A stretch of DNA of 64,000 bases from the NCBI RefSeq assembly GCF_008704855.1, contig NZ_CP023691.1, positions 3,162,001-3,226,000 on the forward strand, written 5' to 3'. The first letter of the stretch is position 1; the number at the start of each line of letters is the position of its first letter. The notes under the pieces are model-generated. The model ran no database searches. It was not told the DNA's origin and saw nothing but the letters and a program-made list of their open reading frames with translations. The position numbers were made by a program, and so were the translations under genes. Positions 9,301-17,056 of the stretch are shown in pieces. Source of the DNA: Streptomyces platensis (lineage in GTDB: Bacteria > Actinomycetota > Actinomycetes > Streptomycetales > Streptomycetaceae).

Positions 9301-12300
9301 GCGCCACGGCGAGCTGGGCGCAGACGTCGAGGAGGACGGGGTGCACCGGCAGCCCGGGGGACGGGCTGCCGGCCTCGCGCGGTACCGCGACCTCGGCCCA
9401 GAAACTGTCGTTGTGGCGGCCGGCGTTCAGCCGGCGCACGCCGGTGAAGGCCGGGCCGTGTTCCAGGCCGCGCCGGCGCAGCCCGGCGTAGAGGTCGGCC
9501 GGTTCGACGGACAGCGGGTGGCGCCGGCTCATGTCCTCGACGGACCGGGGCCGCAGTTCGGGCCGGACGCTGAGCCGGTGCAGCACCGCGTCGGCCTGCG
9601 CCTCCCAGTCGCCGTTCTCGTTCCGGGCGAGGATCTGGCACTCGGCGCGGTCCGGTGCGGTCATCGTGACGACGGTGGAGACCTCGGTGTCCGCCTCCAG
9701 CCGCAGCAGCTGCTTGAAGTGGATCTCGGTGACCTCCACTTCGTGCGGTGCCGCGCCGAAGGCCTCGCAGGCCACCGAGAGGGCCAGCCCGCAGTGCGCC
9801 GCCCCGGGGAAGACGGCGTTGCCGTGCACCCGGTGGTCGGCGAGCCAGGGCAGCGCGCCGGTACCGGCATCGGCCCGCCAGCAGTGCCGCACGGGCTCGC
9901 CGGGGAATTCGGTGTGGTGGCCGGGCAGCTGGGCCCGGGGGGCCTCGGCGACGGCCGGGGGCTGCGGGGAGTCGGCCCAGTGGTGGCGCCGGTCGAAGGT
10001 GACGGTGGGCACGTCCACCAGCTCGCCCTCGGCGTAGAGGTGCCGCCAGTTCACCGGCACCCCGGCGCAGTGCAGCGCGGCGAGCTGGGTCCGCAGCGTG
10101 GACTGGTCGTCCTCGTCGCGGCGCAGCGTGGGCAGCACGACGGGGTCCCCGACGAGTCCGGCCAGGCTGCTGCCGACGGAGTGGGTGACCACGGGGTGCG
10201 GGGAGACCTCGACGTAGACCACGTGCCGGTCGGCCGCCGCGGCGGCCACCGCCTCGGCGAACCGCACCGGGCGGCGCAGGTTGTCGCACCAGTAGTCGGC
10301 GTCGAAGGCCGGTGTCTCCCCCGGGTCGACGACCGTCGAGTAGAACGGCACCTTGGGCTGCCGCGGCGCGAGCCCGGACAGTGCCGAGCGCAGCGCCGGC
10401 AGCACCGGGTCCACCAGCGGGCAGTGCGAGGCGACGTCCACCGCGATCGGGAACACCGGGATCTTCCGGGCCTCCCAGGCGGCGGCCAGCCGGCTCACCT
10501 CGGTGGTCCGCCCGGCCACGACGGTGGAGTCGGGCGCCGAGAGGACGGCGACCGACACCGTGTCGGCCGCGCTGTCGGCGAGTTCGGCGCGCACCGTGGC
10601 GGCGTCCAGAGCGACGCTGAGCATGCTGCCGCTGCCGGCGATGTCGCTGAGCAGTCCGGAGCGCCGGCAGATCACCCGCACCCCGTCGGCCAGGGTCAGC
10701 GCCCCGGCCACCACCGCCGCGGCGACCTCGCCCATGGAGTGGCCGATCACCGCGGCGGGTTCGACGCCGTACGAGCGCCAGGTGGCGGCGAGGGCCACCT
10801 GGAGGGCGAACAGCACCGGCTGCACCGTGCCGCAGCCCTGCACGGGTCTGCCCTGCCGCACCACGTCGAGCACCGACACCTCGCTCTGTGCTCTGATGAG
10901 CTCGTCGAGCTCGGTCAGCGCGTCGAGGAAGGCCGGTTCGGTCTGCAGCAGTCCGCGTCCCATACCGGGCCACTGGGAGCCCTGGCCGGAGAACACCCAC
11001 ACCGGCTGCCGCTCGACGGCGGCGCCCACCGAGCCGGTCACCACCGCCGGGTGCCGCTCCCCGGACGCGAAGGCCCGCAGCGATCCGATGAGTTCGCGGC
11101 GTGCGGAGGTCACCACGCCCATCCGGCCGCGGCCCGCGCAGCGCCGCAGGGCCAGGGTGTGCGCGATATCGCGGAGCGGCACGTTGGCGCCGTCACCCTC
11201 CATCCAGTCCGCGAGCCGGGTGGCGGCGGTCGGCAGTACGTCCGGGGAGCCGGCCGACACCAGGAAGACATCGGAGGTCGTCCGGGTCGGCCGGCCCAGG
11301 TCCTGGCTCGGGGCGGGCCGCCGTTCCGGGGCCTGTTCCAGCACGACATGGGCGTTGGTCCCGGAGAAGCCGAACGAGGACACGGCGGCCAGCCGGGTGG
11401 CGGTGCGCAGCGGCCAGGCGGTCAGTTCGGTGGGGACGAAGAAGCGGGTGCCCCCGGGGGTGATGGCCGGGTTCCAGCGCCGGAAGTGCAGATTCGCCGG
11501 GATGGTGCCGCTCCGGAGGCACAGCACGCTCTTGATCAGCCCGGTGACCCCGGCGGCCGGTTCCAGGTGGCCCACGTTGGTCTTCACCGACGTCAGGGCG
11601 CACCGGCCGGGTCCGTAGCCATAGACCTCGGCGAGGCTGGCGAACTCGATCGGGTCGCCCACGGGGGTGCCGGTGCCATGGGTTTCGATCATGCCCACGT
11701 CCCGCGGGTCGACCCCGGCCTGGGCGAGGGCGTCCAGATACAGGGCCCGCTGGGCGGTCACCGACGGTGCCGCCAGGCCCTCGGACGAGCCGTCCTGGTT
11801 CGTCGCCGAGCCGCGCAGCACCGCCAGCACCCGGTCGCCGTCCCGCTCCGCGTCGGCGAGGCGCTTGAGCACCACGACGCCGCAGCCCTCGCCGCGGACG
11901 AACCCGTCGGCGTCGGCGTCGAAGGTCCGGCAGCGGCCGCCGGCCGACAGCATGCCCATACGGGCGAAGGACCGGGTGATGCGCGGCTGGAAGCTCAGCG
12001 TGACGCCGCCGGCGAGCGCGACCTCGCACTCACCGGCGGCCAGGGCCCGGCGGGCCATGTGCACGGCCACCAGGGAGGAGGAGCAGGCGGTGTCCAGCGC
12101 CACGCACGGCCCGTGCAGCCCGAGCAGGTAGGAGATCCGGCCGGCCGCCACACAGTGCCCGTTGGTCAGGATCGAGCCCTCCAACTCCTGCGGCTGACCG
12201 GCCAGTTGGTCCATGTAGTCGCTGTAGCTGATCCCGGCGAAGACGCCCGTGCGGGTGCCGTTCATCCGGTCCGGCGGGAGGCCGGCGTGTTCCAGGGCCT

Positions 12301-12646
12301 CCCAGGTGACCTCCAGCAGCAGGCGGTGCTGGGGGTCCAGGACGTCGGCCTCGCCGCCCGCGACGCCGAAGAAGGCGGCGTCGAAGCCGGTCACCTCGCG
12401 CAGATAGCCGCCCTGACGGGGCGTCGGTGCCCGGCTCCCCGGACCGGGGGAGCCCTCGGGAACCAGGCGCCGGCGCTCCGCGGGCAGCTCGCCGACGGCG
12501 TCGCCCCCGTCGACCAGCAGCCGCCACAGGGCCGCGGGCGAATCGGTGTCGCCGGGGAGCCGGCAGCCCATGCCGATCACGGCAACGGGCTCTGTCTCAT
12601 GGATGGGTCGTGACTCGGCTGGCGAGCCGTGCATGTCGTTGCTCAT
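6302..12646 (-). CDS. Type I polyketide synthase, fully reducing single module KS-AT-DH-ER-KR-ACP (MAS-like)
   Basis: 2114 aa, almost the length of mycobacterial mycocerosic acid synthase, with the same domain order. KS residues 20-440 has Cys188 (DTACSSS), His323 (HGTGTPVG) and His360 (NVGHLEP). AT 550-840 has GHSMGE with Ser637 and VDVASH at 736-741, the MAS-type form that I recall from methylmalonyl-using enzymes rather than the malonyl HAFH. DH has HRVHGNAVFP (His938) and a later DVCAQ. ER has GLNFRDVLTAMGLLPG and an NADPH loop. KR ends at about 1930, with an LDD motif and Tyr1909. ACP carries GFDSL with Ser2067. No thioesterase is present, so release needs another enzyme, as in MAS. Every catalytic residue checked is intact. 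GGAGA lies 5 bases before the ATG. Probably iterative; the product is unknown. Confidence 0.93.
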   Translation of the reverse strand: MSNDMHGSPAESRPIHETEPVAVIGMGCRLPGDTDSPAALWRLLVDGGDAVGELPAERRRLVPEGSPGPGSRAPTPRQGGYLREVTGFDAAFFGVAGGEADVLDPQHRLLLEVTWEALEHAGLPPDRMNGTRTGVFAGISYSDYMDQLAGQPQELEGSILTNGHCVAAGRISYLLGLHGPCVALDTACSSSLVAVHMARRALAAGECEVALAGGVTLSFQPRITRSFARMGMLSAGGRCRTFDADADGFVRGEGCGVVVLKRLADAERDGDRVLAVLRGSATNQDGSSEGLAAPSVTAQRALYLDALAQAGVDPRDVGMIETHGTGTPVGDPIEFASLAEVYGYGPGRCALTSVKTNVGHLEPAAGVTGLIKSVLCLRSGTIPANLHFRRWNPAITPGGTRFFVPTELTAWPLRTATRLAAVSSFGFSGTNAHVVLEQAPERRPAPSQDLGRPTRTTSDVFLVSAGSPDVLPTAATRLADWMEGDGANVPLRDIAHTLALRRCAGRGRMGVVTSARRELIGSLRAFASGERHPAVVTGSVGAAVERQPVWVFSGQGSQWPGMGRGLLQTEPAFLDALTELDELIRAQSEVSVLDVVRQGRPVQGCGTVQPVLFALQVALAATWRSYGVEPAAVIGHSMGEVAAAVVAGALTLADGVRVICRRSGLLSDIAGSGSMLSVALDAATVRAELADSAADTVSVAVLSAPDSTVVAGRTTEVSRLAAAWEARKIPVFPIAVDVASHCPLVDPVLPALRSALSGLAPRQPKVPFYSTVVDPGETPAFDADYWCDNLRRPVRFAEAVAAAAADRHVVYVEVSPHPVVTHSVGSSLAGLVGDPVVLPTLRRDEDDQSTLRTQLAALHCAGVPVNWRHLYAEGELVDVPTVTFDRRHHWADSPQPPAVAEAPRAQLPGHHTEFPGEPVRHCWRADAGTGALPWLADHRVHGNAVFPGAAHCGLALSVACEAFGAAPHEVEVTEIHFKQLLRLEADTEVSTVVTMTAPDRAECQILARNENGDWEAQADAVLHRLSVRPELRPRSVEDMSRRHPLSVEPADLYAGLRRRGLEHGPAFTGVRRLNAGRHNDSFWAEVAVPREAGSPSPGLPVHPVLLDVCAQLAVAPLINEEDQTLVLPVGMQALRLIGDPATAVYCHAHVSEITPEAIVANVRLLDDSGAVVLVVNGLRFARRAAARGTPAVDDWLLEIGWRATPRAAPDGGHAPGSWVVVGEADGSAQALAAALRTRCARTVVWDRALDDTSLDTFRDALTGRLAATLETPRGVVLVCGPADGQEPTEQSLRRTRRLLGALQALTATTDTPRLYVVTRGARGVVPGDEVDLGQSALRGLLRVGALEHPELRPVLVDADPHDADPEEVSLELLADADDDEVALRADGRYVARLEHAGTGGGQEEAATACTVRYGVDGFRLRAGRLGDLSSLEYAVTERRAPRPGEVEVRVTAAGLNFRDVLTAMGLLPGETDVRYRIGFECAGVVTAVGDGVDRPQVGDEVIAVDLSGGAFGSFLTVPADAVAPVPFGIEPAVAAGLPIAFLTAWYALRSVARLSAGERVLIHSATGGTGMAAIAVARMLGAEVLATAGSEDKRRYLRGMGIRHVMDSRTLEFGERTREATHGEGVDVVLNSLSGAAIRTGLETLRPFGRFVELGVRDILADAPLGMLPLRHNISLSTVDLIELRRNRPDTFATVWQEVLAAFEEGRLKPLHCTEYPLSEATTTFRTMAAAEHVGKLVLTVPDSGEAPAVLPDMDMPVQEGGAYIVTGGLRGLGLATAKWLAGHGAGHLVLNGRSAPSPEVAQTLAAVIGKTTKVSVVLGDIAEPEVAARLVSTAVADGFRLHGVVHCAMVLDDAVIANVAEDQLERVWTPKVAGAWQLHQATDGHPLDWFAVFSSMASLLGNPGQGSYAAANSWLDGFAAWRSAQGMPTLAVNWGPWGEIGVATDFSSRGYRTIPTDQGLAALQTLLAHRRVQTGVLPGPPDTWLPPAGRHLPFFSGLSDDVPAEQAAPAPDGTEDIRARLTALPPGLARRAALEEHLAGHVRDILRLGKSSLDPQTPLKSLGFDSLLAMELRARIDRSFDLNLPRNFVWEHPTLAALTAGIAEQLGLELTAP

Positions 12647-12682
12647 CGGGGTCTCCGTATGTGGGAGGTGATCTGCCCGTGG

Positions 12683-14017
12683 TCACACGGCTTCCGGACT
12701 GCCGAGGAGGATGGCGTTCTTCACGCCGCCGACCTGGTAGTTGAAGCTCAGCGCGTAGTCGAAGTCGAGCGGGCGGGGCCGCACGCCGGGGACGGGGTCG
12801 AAGGGCAGCCCGTCGGCCGGCTGTTCGCAGTTGGCGGTGGGGCAGACCTGCCCCCGCTCCATCATCATCAGCGTCATGGCGACGCCCAGGCAGCCGGCCG
12901 GCGCCCCGTTGTGGCCGAAGCAGCCCTCCTGGGAGGTGACCAGCACATCGCTCTCCGGCCCGTACAGCTCCCGGATGGCGGCCGCCTCGAAGGCGGTGAC
13001 GACGATGTTGCCGTCGCTGCCGCCGTGGACGTACGGCACGTCGTCGATCCGCCACCGGTCGCCGAGACAGCGGCGGACGGCGGCGACCAGCTCCGCGCCG
13101 GTCTCGTCGGACGCGAGGGGGTTGGCCAGGCCGTCCCGGGTCATGGCGGTGGCCAGCACCTGGCCGTACATGTGCGCACCGCGCCGGGCGGCGTGCTCAC
13201 GGCTCTCCAGGATCACCGTGGCGGCGCCCTCACCGTGGTTGATGCAGTCCGCCCGCCGGTCGTAGGGCCGCATGAGGGAGGTGAAGGACGGCAGCAGCTC
13301 CGGCATGTCGGTGGTGCGGAGGGCGTCATAGGTCTGCTGCGCCCCGCTCAGCAGCCGCTGGATGTTCTGGATGAGGTGGACGTTGAAGACGTCGACGCCG
13401 GTCACGACCGCCACCTCGACCTCGCCCTGGGCGATCATCCGCCGGGCGTTGCCGACCTGTACGGCGGACGAGGCGCAGCCGCACGAGACGGTGTAGCAGG
13501 GGCCGTTGGACTGCGTCAGGGCCGCCTGGACCAGGGCGACGTCGGAGGGTGTCACGGCCTGTTCGGCCGCGACGAACAGCTCCATGGCGTCCGGCGCGCT
13601 GGTCTTGCCGGGGTCGGCACTGAGCACCGAGAGATAGCTCTCGATGTTCGCGTCGACACCACCGCGGCCGACCAGGATCGCGGCCTCGCTCAGGGCGCCG
13701 CCGTAGGTGGTCAGCCCGGCATCGGTGGTGGCCTCCGCCATCGACACCAGACCGAAACGGTGCGCCGAGGTGTAGTGGCGGGAGAAGAACGGCGGCACAT
13801 CCGGGAGGCGTTCGTCGAACATCTCCTGGGTGAGCTCCACCGAGCCGTAGTAGACCTCGTCCCGCTTGAGGCAGGACCGGCCGTTGGAGATCACCGCCCA
13901 CATGTCATCGGCGGTGAAGACCGGCTCCGTCTGGCCGGGCAGACAGAATCCGACGCCGGTCACCACCACATCGCGGTTCTTGTTTCGTTCTCCGGAGTTC
14001 CCGGACCGTTGGTTCAT
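12683..14017 (-). CDS. Stand-alone beta-ketoacyl synthase, atypical active site
   Basis: 444 aa thiolase-fold condensing enzyme of FabF/KS type. The nucleophile region SCGCASSAV places the catalytic cysteine at residue 181. The two histidines are His331 (VHGGSDGN in place of the usual HGTGT) and His369 (EGCFGHNGAPAG). The lysine normally found in the K-S-x-x-G-H motif is replaced by Glu, so this is a divergent member. Start: the ATG at 14017 has ACGGAG 7 bases upstream and overlaps the stop of an 11-codon ORF (ATGA); an in-frame GTG at 14047 is the alternative. It precedes the PKS by 36 bases in the same operon and may prime or elongate its chain. Function is inference. Confidence 0.85.
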   Translation of the reverse strand: MNQRSGNSGERNKNRDVVVTGVGFCLPGQTEPVFTADDMWAVISNGRSCLKRDEVYYGSVELTQEMFDERLPDVPPFFSRHYTSAHRFGLVSMAEATTDAGLTTYGGALSEAAILVGRGGVDANIESYLSVLSADPGKTSAPDAMELFVAAEQAVTPSDVALVQAALTQSNGPCYTVSCGCASSAVQVGNARRMIAQGEVEVAVVTGVDVFNVHLIQNIQRLLSGAQQTYDALRTTDMPELLPSFTSLMRPYDRRADCINHGEGAATVILESREHAARRGAHMYGQVLATAMTRDGLANPLASDETGAELVAAVRRCLGDRWRIDDVPYVHGGSDGNIVVTAFEAAAIRELYGPESDVLVTSQEGCFGHNGAPAGCLGVAMTLMMMERGQVCPTANCEQPADGLPFDPVPGVRPRPLDFDYALSFNYQVGGVKNAILLGSPEAV

Positions 14018-14049
14018 GACAGGGCTCCGTCCCTCACGAGGTTCCACAT
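14014..14049 (-). CDS. Candidate 11-aa leader peptide coupled to the ketosynthase gene
   Basis: Small ORF reading MWNLVRDGALS then TGA. AGGAG lies 7 bases before its ATG, a better ribosome site than many real genes here have. Its stop overlaps the ketosynthase ATG as ATGA, the classic arrangement for translational coupling. The alternative reading is that the ketosynthase starts at the overlapping GTG (14047), served by the same ribosome site, in which case this ORF does not exist. Confidence 0.4.
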   Translation of the reverse strand: MWNLVRDGALS

Positions 14050-14096
14050 GGTCGTTCTCCTCTGTGCATTGCTTTCTGCTGCGGGCCGCATCGCGC

Positions 14097-14303
14097 CTAC
14101 TCGGCGATTCGTGTGCGGTAACACCAGCGGTAGACCGGGACCTGTTGTCCGCCCAGGTCCGCGTATTCGCCGTAGAATTCGAAACGCTCGTACCCGTTGC
14201 CCCGCAGGAGCCTTATCGGGTCGTCCGCATCGTCGCGCATGTGCTGCGGCAGGGCATTTCCCTCCGGCCCGTCGACGAGGATCACCATTGTTCTTTTCGC
14301 CAT
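14097..14303 (-). CDS. DUF5988-like small protein
   Basis: 68 aa. The pattern VILVDGPEG near the start, RLLRGNGYERFE in the middle and VYRWCYRTRIAE at the end matches my memory of DUF5988, a family of roughly 70-residue actinobacterial proteins often found in natural-product clusters. Its biochemical role is unknown. The ATG at 14303 is preferred over longer in-frame starts because GGGAGA lies 5 bases upstream and the family begins there. It is the first recognisable gene of the PKS operon, 47 bases before the leader ORF. Confidence 0.65.
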   Translation of the reverse strand: MAKRTMVILVDGPEGNALPQHMRDDADDPIRLLRGNGYERFEFYGEYADLGGQQVPVYRWCYRTRIAE

Positions 14304-14547
14304 ACTGTTCTCCCGATGTTCTGTCGCAGTGGGTGGTGGGGGGCAGGCTTCAGTGGGTGAGGTGGGGGGACCTGGTGGCAGATCACTGCGGGACCGTTGC
14401 GGCGGGATGACAACTGCCGGACCGGCCAAGGCGGATGGAGCGGCGACGGCGACGTCGGGGGGCGTCGACGACGGTGCGGGCGCGGCGGAAACGGTGACCG
14501 TTCACGGTCCGGCGGCGCCCGGTGCAGGCTGCGGGATTCCGTCCCGC

Positions 14548-15150
14548 TCAGGCCTTGTTACTGAATTCCGCCGCGAGAAAAGCGGCGGGACGGGTGCCGG
14601 TGACGCGGGCGGCGGTCATCGGCACGCTTCCGTTGCCGAGGGAGCGGCTCATGCCGCGCAGCAGGCAATTCCCGTCCGGGGAAGCCGAGGTGGGGGATTC
14701 GAAATTCCCGCTTCCGGTGATATGGCCACCGGTGCCGGGGAATTCGGGCCGGTCACCGCGAACACCGGGGGCGACCGCTACGGGGCATCCGCCGGCGCCG
14801 GGGACCGGGACGGCCCCGGCCGGTACGAGGGTGCGGAAGCACCGGTCGGCTTCCCCGCGGACGGGGAGGGGGTACCGTCCCGCCGGGGAATCCGCAGTGG
14901 TGGTGCGCCGGCGCGTGGCCTGCGCGCTTCCGGTGTCGTGCGGAGCGTGGATGCGGTGCGGCGCCGGGATGGCGGTGCCGGACGCGGGGGCCGGACCGGC
15001 CGCGGAAACAGGCGCGGAATCCTCACCGGGCACCGGGATCGGGAGACTCAGATCACCGTCGGACCGGTCGGGTTCCGGTGCGGTCGCGGTGCGGGCCGGG
15101 ATCAAGGCACCTACGCCGTTGACCCAGCGAATGGTGGAAATGGTTCGCAT
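14548..15150 (-). CDS. Hypothetical protein, Pro/Ala/Gly-rich
   Basis: 200 aa, not recognised. It opens MRTISTIRWVNGVG and ends in AAEFSNKA. Codon third positions are mostly G/C throughout and no other frame here does as well, which is the main support. No signal peptide, membrane helix or known motif is visible; the middle is low complexity (Pro, Ala, Gly). A GGGGG run lies very close (3 bases) to the ATG, an imperfect ribosome site. It lies on the same strand 244 bases upstream of the DUF5988 gene, so it could be part of the PKS locus. Confidence 0.45.
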   Translation of the reverse strand: MRTISTIRWVNGVGALIPARTATAPEPDRSDGDLSLPIPVPGEDSAPVSAAGPAPASGTAIPAPHRIHAPHDTGSAQATRRRTTTADSPAGRYPLPVRGEADRCFRTLVPAGAVPVPGAGGCPVAVAPGVRGDRPEFPGTGGHITGSGNFESPTSASPDGNCLLRGMSRSLGNGSVPMTAARVTGTRPAAFLAAEFSNKA

Positions 15151-15911
15151 GACGCCCCCTGATCCGAATGTGGGGGCCGATCAGCCGGTGCCGAGGTGCC
15201 GGCACCGGCTGACGGATCCAAAACCCTCTACCGGGGACGCCCATACGGCATCTCGGTCTGACCGCAACCAGGCGCTGGGCCGGGCCAACGGGTAGGCCAG
15301 GTGCCGCTCCCCGGAGAGGATGGGCGGCCCACCGGTTGGATGCGACTAGTTATCCATGCGGCTCGGCGGGCTACAACAGTCAACCGATAAGGCCACCCGT
15401 TCGGAGCAGCGCGAAAAGCGGAATCTCGTACCAACTTGCGCAATGGCCTTTGAAGATGCCTTTATTCAACTCATGACTGATGCAGCGTTGGATTGTGCAC
15501 TGCGGCGGCTTGATCACGATGAAGAACCGTGTGCAGCAGCAAGCTCACCGCTTGTCATTCTTGTGTGTGGCGGAACACAGCGGGAACCGACGCGCCGTCA
15601 ATAGCCGACCGCCGCCGGCCGCCGCTGATGGTGACAATGGAAGTCACTTCAACTTCGACAAAGCCTACGCCGTCCCGCATCTTCCGTTGTCCATAAGCGA
15701 GTTGGAGGTGCGTCAATACTCCCGTACCGGTGAGTTGATCCACGGGAGGGCCGTCGGCGCGGACCGTCTGTGCGGCGGAGCCCGGCCTTTTGCACCGCCC
15801 ACAGGCACGATGTGGTCACGATTTCCCGGCTTCGGTTTCACGCTCCGGAGCGCATCGCGCCAAGAGCCCCGCCGGCCGAATAACTTCCCAGCAGACAAGG
15901 GTGATTCGACA
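15151..15911. other. Long AT-richer spacer before the recombinase
   Basis: 761 bases without a gene I can support. From about 15340 the composition drops and ordinary Streptomyces codon bias disappears in all frames. The stretch continues open in frame with the recombinase from 15480, but that extension has no ribosome site and no recombinase similarity. I looked for a tRNA fragment or an att-like direct repeat and saw none. Confidence 0.5.
15181..15212. repeat. Perfect 12-base inverted repeat
   Basis: TCAGCCGGTGCC, an 8-base loop, then GGCACCGGCTGA. Farther out, GATCCG at 15161 and CGGATC at 15213 also pair. It sits 31 bases before the start of the hypothetical protein, so it is either an operator for that gene or a terminator-like hairpin. 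There is no T-run. Confidence 0.6.
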
Positions 15912-16961
15912 ATGAACGATAACGCCGGGAGCCGGATTCCGCCCGGTACCGACACCCACACGATGTCACTCACCGCCTACGGGGAACACAGGTGGGAGGC
16001 AGCGATGCACGGCCTGGAAACCCTGACCATGTCCCCCTACCAGGCCGGGTGGCGGCTGCGCGTCGTCCCCAGCATCGGCCACGTCCTCGTGCGCAAGGTC
16101 ACCCGCCGGGTCGTCAACCGCGCCCTGCACTGCTGGATCGCCGACGAATGCGGCCTGTCCACGGTGAAGAACAGCCTCGCCGTCCTCGTCCGCGTCCTGG
16201 AACAGGCCGTCCGGGACGGGGTGCTGGACGCCAATCCGGCGCGGGTGGCCGGCTGGCAGCAGGAGTACCAGCGTGCGCAGGCCGAGCGCACCGCGCCGCG
16301 GTCGCTGGCACTGCCCGGCGCGGACGCCCTGGAGCGGCTGGCGACCACCCTCGTCCGGCGGGCCTCCGACGGCTACGAGGGGTGGGGCGACATCGTCCGG
16401 TTCGCCGCCTGGACCGGTACCCGCTTCAGCGAGGTGTCCGCCCTCCGGGCCCAGGACATCGATGTGAGCACCTGGACCTGGCAGGTCCAGCACTTCACCG
16501 TGTCCGAGCCGGAAGGCCTGCACGACCGCCCGTGCCGAGGCAGACACCACCGGGTGGTGCCGCTGCGCCCCGCCGCCCGCGAACTGGCCGCGGGACGGCT
16601 GGAGACGGCGCGGCACCGGCCGCAGGCCCGGCTGTTCACCGGCCCGCACCGGAGCCGGTTCACGGCCGCGGCACTGCGGGACGCGACCCACTGGGACGAC
16701 GTGGTGGACGAGCTCGGCCATGAATACCTCCGGCGCCAGGACCTGCGCCACACGGGCCTGACATGGATGGCGGACGCCGGGCTCCCACTGCCGCTGCTGT
16801 GCGGCGCCGCCGGGCGGCCCCCGCAGGACACCCGGCGGTATCTGCCCCCTGACGGGCCGCGCGTCCCCGCGCAGAGCCCCGGGGAGCCACCGGCGAGTTC
16901 GGCCCCCACCCGGCGTACGGGCGGGGGCCGAACCGTTTCCCTGCGTCCCCCTACGGAGTGA
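15912..16961 (+). CDS. Tyrosine recombinase/integrase, catalytic set degenerate
   Basis: 349 aa. An N-terminal SAM-like core-binding region (about 15-120) is followed by a catalytic domain. Visible catalytic residues: Arg171 (TGTRFSEV), Arg279 (QDLRHTGLTW) and Tyr310 (TRRYL). The box II histidine is Gln276, and the later His/Trp position in the GH motif is Ala (LCGAAG, about 298-301). Phage and ICE integrases normally keep these, so activity is doubtful. The ATG at 15912 is chosen because similarity begins after it and AAGGGTG lies about 10 bases upstream. No excisionase, relaxase or phage genes adjoin. Probably a remnant of an integrated element, or a domesticated recombinase. Confidence 0.75.
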   Translation: MNDNAGSRIPPGTDTHTMSLTAYGEHRWEAAMHGLETLTMSPYQAGWRLRVVPSIGHVLVRKVTRRVVNRALHCWIADECGLSTVKNSLAVLVRVLEQAVRDGVLDANPARVAGWQQEYQRAQAERTAPRSLALPGADALERLATTLVRRASDGYEGWGDIVRFAAWTGTRFSEVSALRAQDIDVSTWTWQVQHFTVSEPEGLHDRPCRGRHHRVVPLRPAARELAAGRLETARHRPQARLFTGPHRSRFTAAALRDATHWDDVVDELGHEYLRRQDLRHTGLTWMADAGLPLPLLCGAAGRPPQDTRRYLPPDGPRVPAQSPGEPPASSAPTRRTGGGRTVSLRPPTE

Positions 16962-17056
16962 CGGTGCCGGGCTTCCCGGCTAGGCCCGGCCGGGGACTGC
17001 GCATGCGGCCGACCTCAGGCGCCGGGACCCGGACCGTCCCCCACAGGGGCCGGCCG

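Noticed and set aside
6521..12613. Very long open frame on the + strand opposite the PKS
   Set aside because: Antisense mirror of a GC-rich coding sequence; its Gly/His/Gln/Arg-rich translation has no motif, and the opposite strand holds all PKS domains.
15356..15604. 82-aa + strand frame upstream of the recombinase
   Set aside because: AT-rich, normal Streptomyces third-position bias is missing, no ribosome site, no recognisable motif.
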